From positions 209,473,478 through 209,537,477 of the forward strand of contig OU015490.1 of the NCBI GenBank assembly GCA_907164885.2: a DNA stretch of 64,000 nt, given 5' to 3'. Under the pieces are notes generated by a model that worked only from the letters and a program-made list of their open reading frames with translations, ran no database searches and was not told where the DNA came from. This document shows, one piece after another, positions 62,929-64,000 of the stretch. The DNA comes from Dolomedes plantarius (lineage: Eukaryota; Arthropoda; Arachnida; Araneae; Dolomedidae). Within the stretch, counting starts at the first letter, position 1. Each line of letters begins with the position of its first letter. The position numbers and the translations under genes are program-made.

Positions 62929-64000
62929 CAGTGGCTCCCAAAAGTGTTCGTACACTTACGATTTTCATATGAAGTAGGGGTCTATCCATTAATTAAAATG
63001 AATATTTCAGAATGCGTATTTAACAATAAGATGTATAATCTATTCTTAACAAAACTACATGAAATATTTTAAAAACATAGTAAAACTTTATTTTTAAGAA
63101 ACCAGTAATCAAAAAGTAACAAAAACTTTATCCCACAACAGTCATCGAACACTTGTAAAAAAATCTCTACTTATAAGAAAATATTCTAATTTTTGGTTAA
63201 ATTAATATTTAGTAGGATATCCTTTAGCATCAACAACAGCTTTTAAACGTCTGGGAATAGATTGCACTAGTTCTTTTGTAATTTCTGCATCAATGTTCAT
63301 CCATTCTTCCATCATAATTGTTTTTAGTTCGCGTTTTCTTTTAAAAATGTCGTGTTTTCGTACTCGAACCTCCAGTTCTCTCCAAAAATGTTCTATTGAG
63401 TTTAAATCTGGCGATTGAGGGGGTGTTTTCAAAACTTGTGGACAATTATAGAGACACCAGAGGCGAACGTTGAGAGCCGTGGGCTTAGGATCGTTATCTT
63501 GATTAAAAAAAATTAAAAATTTTAAATACCCGAATTTTAGGCTGATAATTTTAAATTGTCTCTTAAAATATTTATATAAACAGAACGATTCATTATGCCA
63601 TCAATAAATACCAAATTACTTAGTCCTGATGTTGACATGCACTCCCACACAAGGACACCTCCACCGCCATGCTTAACTGTTTCTACTAAGTTCTTAGGAT
63701 TAAGTTCCTCATTTTTTCTTCTCCATACAATTATACGCCCATCGGAACCAAAAATTATAAACTTGCTTTCATCGGCAAATAAGACATTATTCCAATAGGT
63801 TTGGGGCTTATTAATCATTGATAGTGCGAAGGAAAGCCCGAGCTTTCTGTTTTTCTCACTCACAAAAAAAATTCTACGGGCAGAACGCCCATATAATCCA
63901 GCAGCTCTGAGAACTCGTCGAACAGTTTCAGGTGAAATTGAAGTAGAAAATGTTTCATTAAATTCTGCAGAAAGTTTTACAGCACTCAAACGTAGATTTT
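62929..64000 (-). mobile_element. Tc1-like transposon, continues past window end
   Basis: One terminus, CAGTGGCTCCCAAAAGTGTT, is preceded by TA (62927-62928). The transposase reads toward it on the minus strand. The other terminus is outside the window. Confidence 0.88.
63202..64000 (-). pseudogene. Tc1 DD34E transposase pseudogene, partial
   Basis: Minus-strand order: paired-type DNA-binding region SPETVRRVLRAAGLYGRSAR (about 63930), first catalytic Asp in VLFADESKFIIFGSDGR (about 63770), and GGGGVLVWECMS (about 63660). The second Asp is in QDNDPKPTALNVRLW (about 63495) and Glu in PDLNSIEHFWRELEVRV (about 63400). There are 34 residues between the second Asp and the Glu. The stop is at 63202-63204 after AKGYPTKY. 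A stop at 63537-63539 and indels just after it split the frame, so it is probably inactive. The N-terminus lies beyond 64000. Confidence 0.9.

Overview
This window is eukaryotic, AT-rich and poor in intact genes. It is almost certainly from an arthropod, and several transposon families (the SPDLNPCYFWLWG-type Tc1/mariner relative, the RepHel Helitron, spider-like LINE RNase H tails) suggest an arachnid. That assignment is inference. No complete, uninterrupted host gene is visible. The best host-gene candidate is one exon of a PQ-loop-like membrane protein at about 58.7-58.85 kb (minus strand), and it is tentative. No CRISPR array, rRNA or functional tRNA is visible, and no bacterial-style operon exists.

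Region 1 (1-1.3 kb): a complete short non-autonomous Helitron and a 173-bp pogo-type MITE beside (AT)n tracts. Region 2 (1.3-37.5 kb): three diverged paralogous copies (A, B, C) of a long, mostly non-coding unit in head-to-tail order. Comparing the copies gives empty sites that define insertions: a Helitron (1808-2633) and a piggyBac (2882-5282) in copy A, and a large Helitron (about 14962-25128) in copy B. The large Helitron carries a decayed RepHel transposase (18874-23258) with HUH, YxxxY and Walker motifs still readable. It also contains nested inverted repeats and a MITE. Copy A holds a LINE fragment, copy B a tRNA-derived SINE, and copy C a mariner relic with inverted C-terminal halves.

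Region 3 (37.5-50.8 kb): LINE RNase H remnant, a 77-bp minisatellite, a fold-back element, a pogo/Tigger relic, a mariner start codon region split by a piggyBac at TTAA, a broken pair of Helitron halves in inverted orientation, and a second pogo-type element.

Region 4 (50.8-64 kb): two opposed copies of a tRNA-derived SINE, a 160-bp tandem duplication, a complete but mutated Tc1/mariner relative (55470-57231), an unusual GC-rich island (57.26-57.63 kb), a long inverted repeat next to the PQ-loop-like exon, a hAT relic, a FLYWCH zinc-finger/MULE fragment, and a Tc1 DD34E element that runs off the window end. The elements do not form a pathway. What ties them together is a layered insertion history and a recurrent association of TA-targeting elements and Helitrons with long (TA)n tracts.
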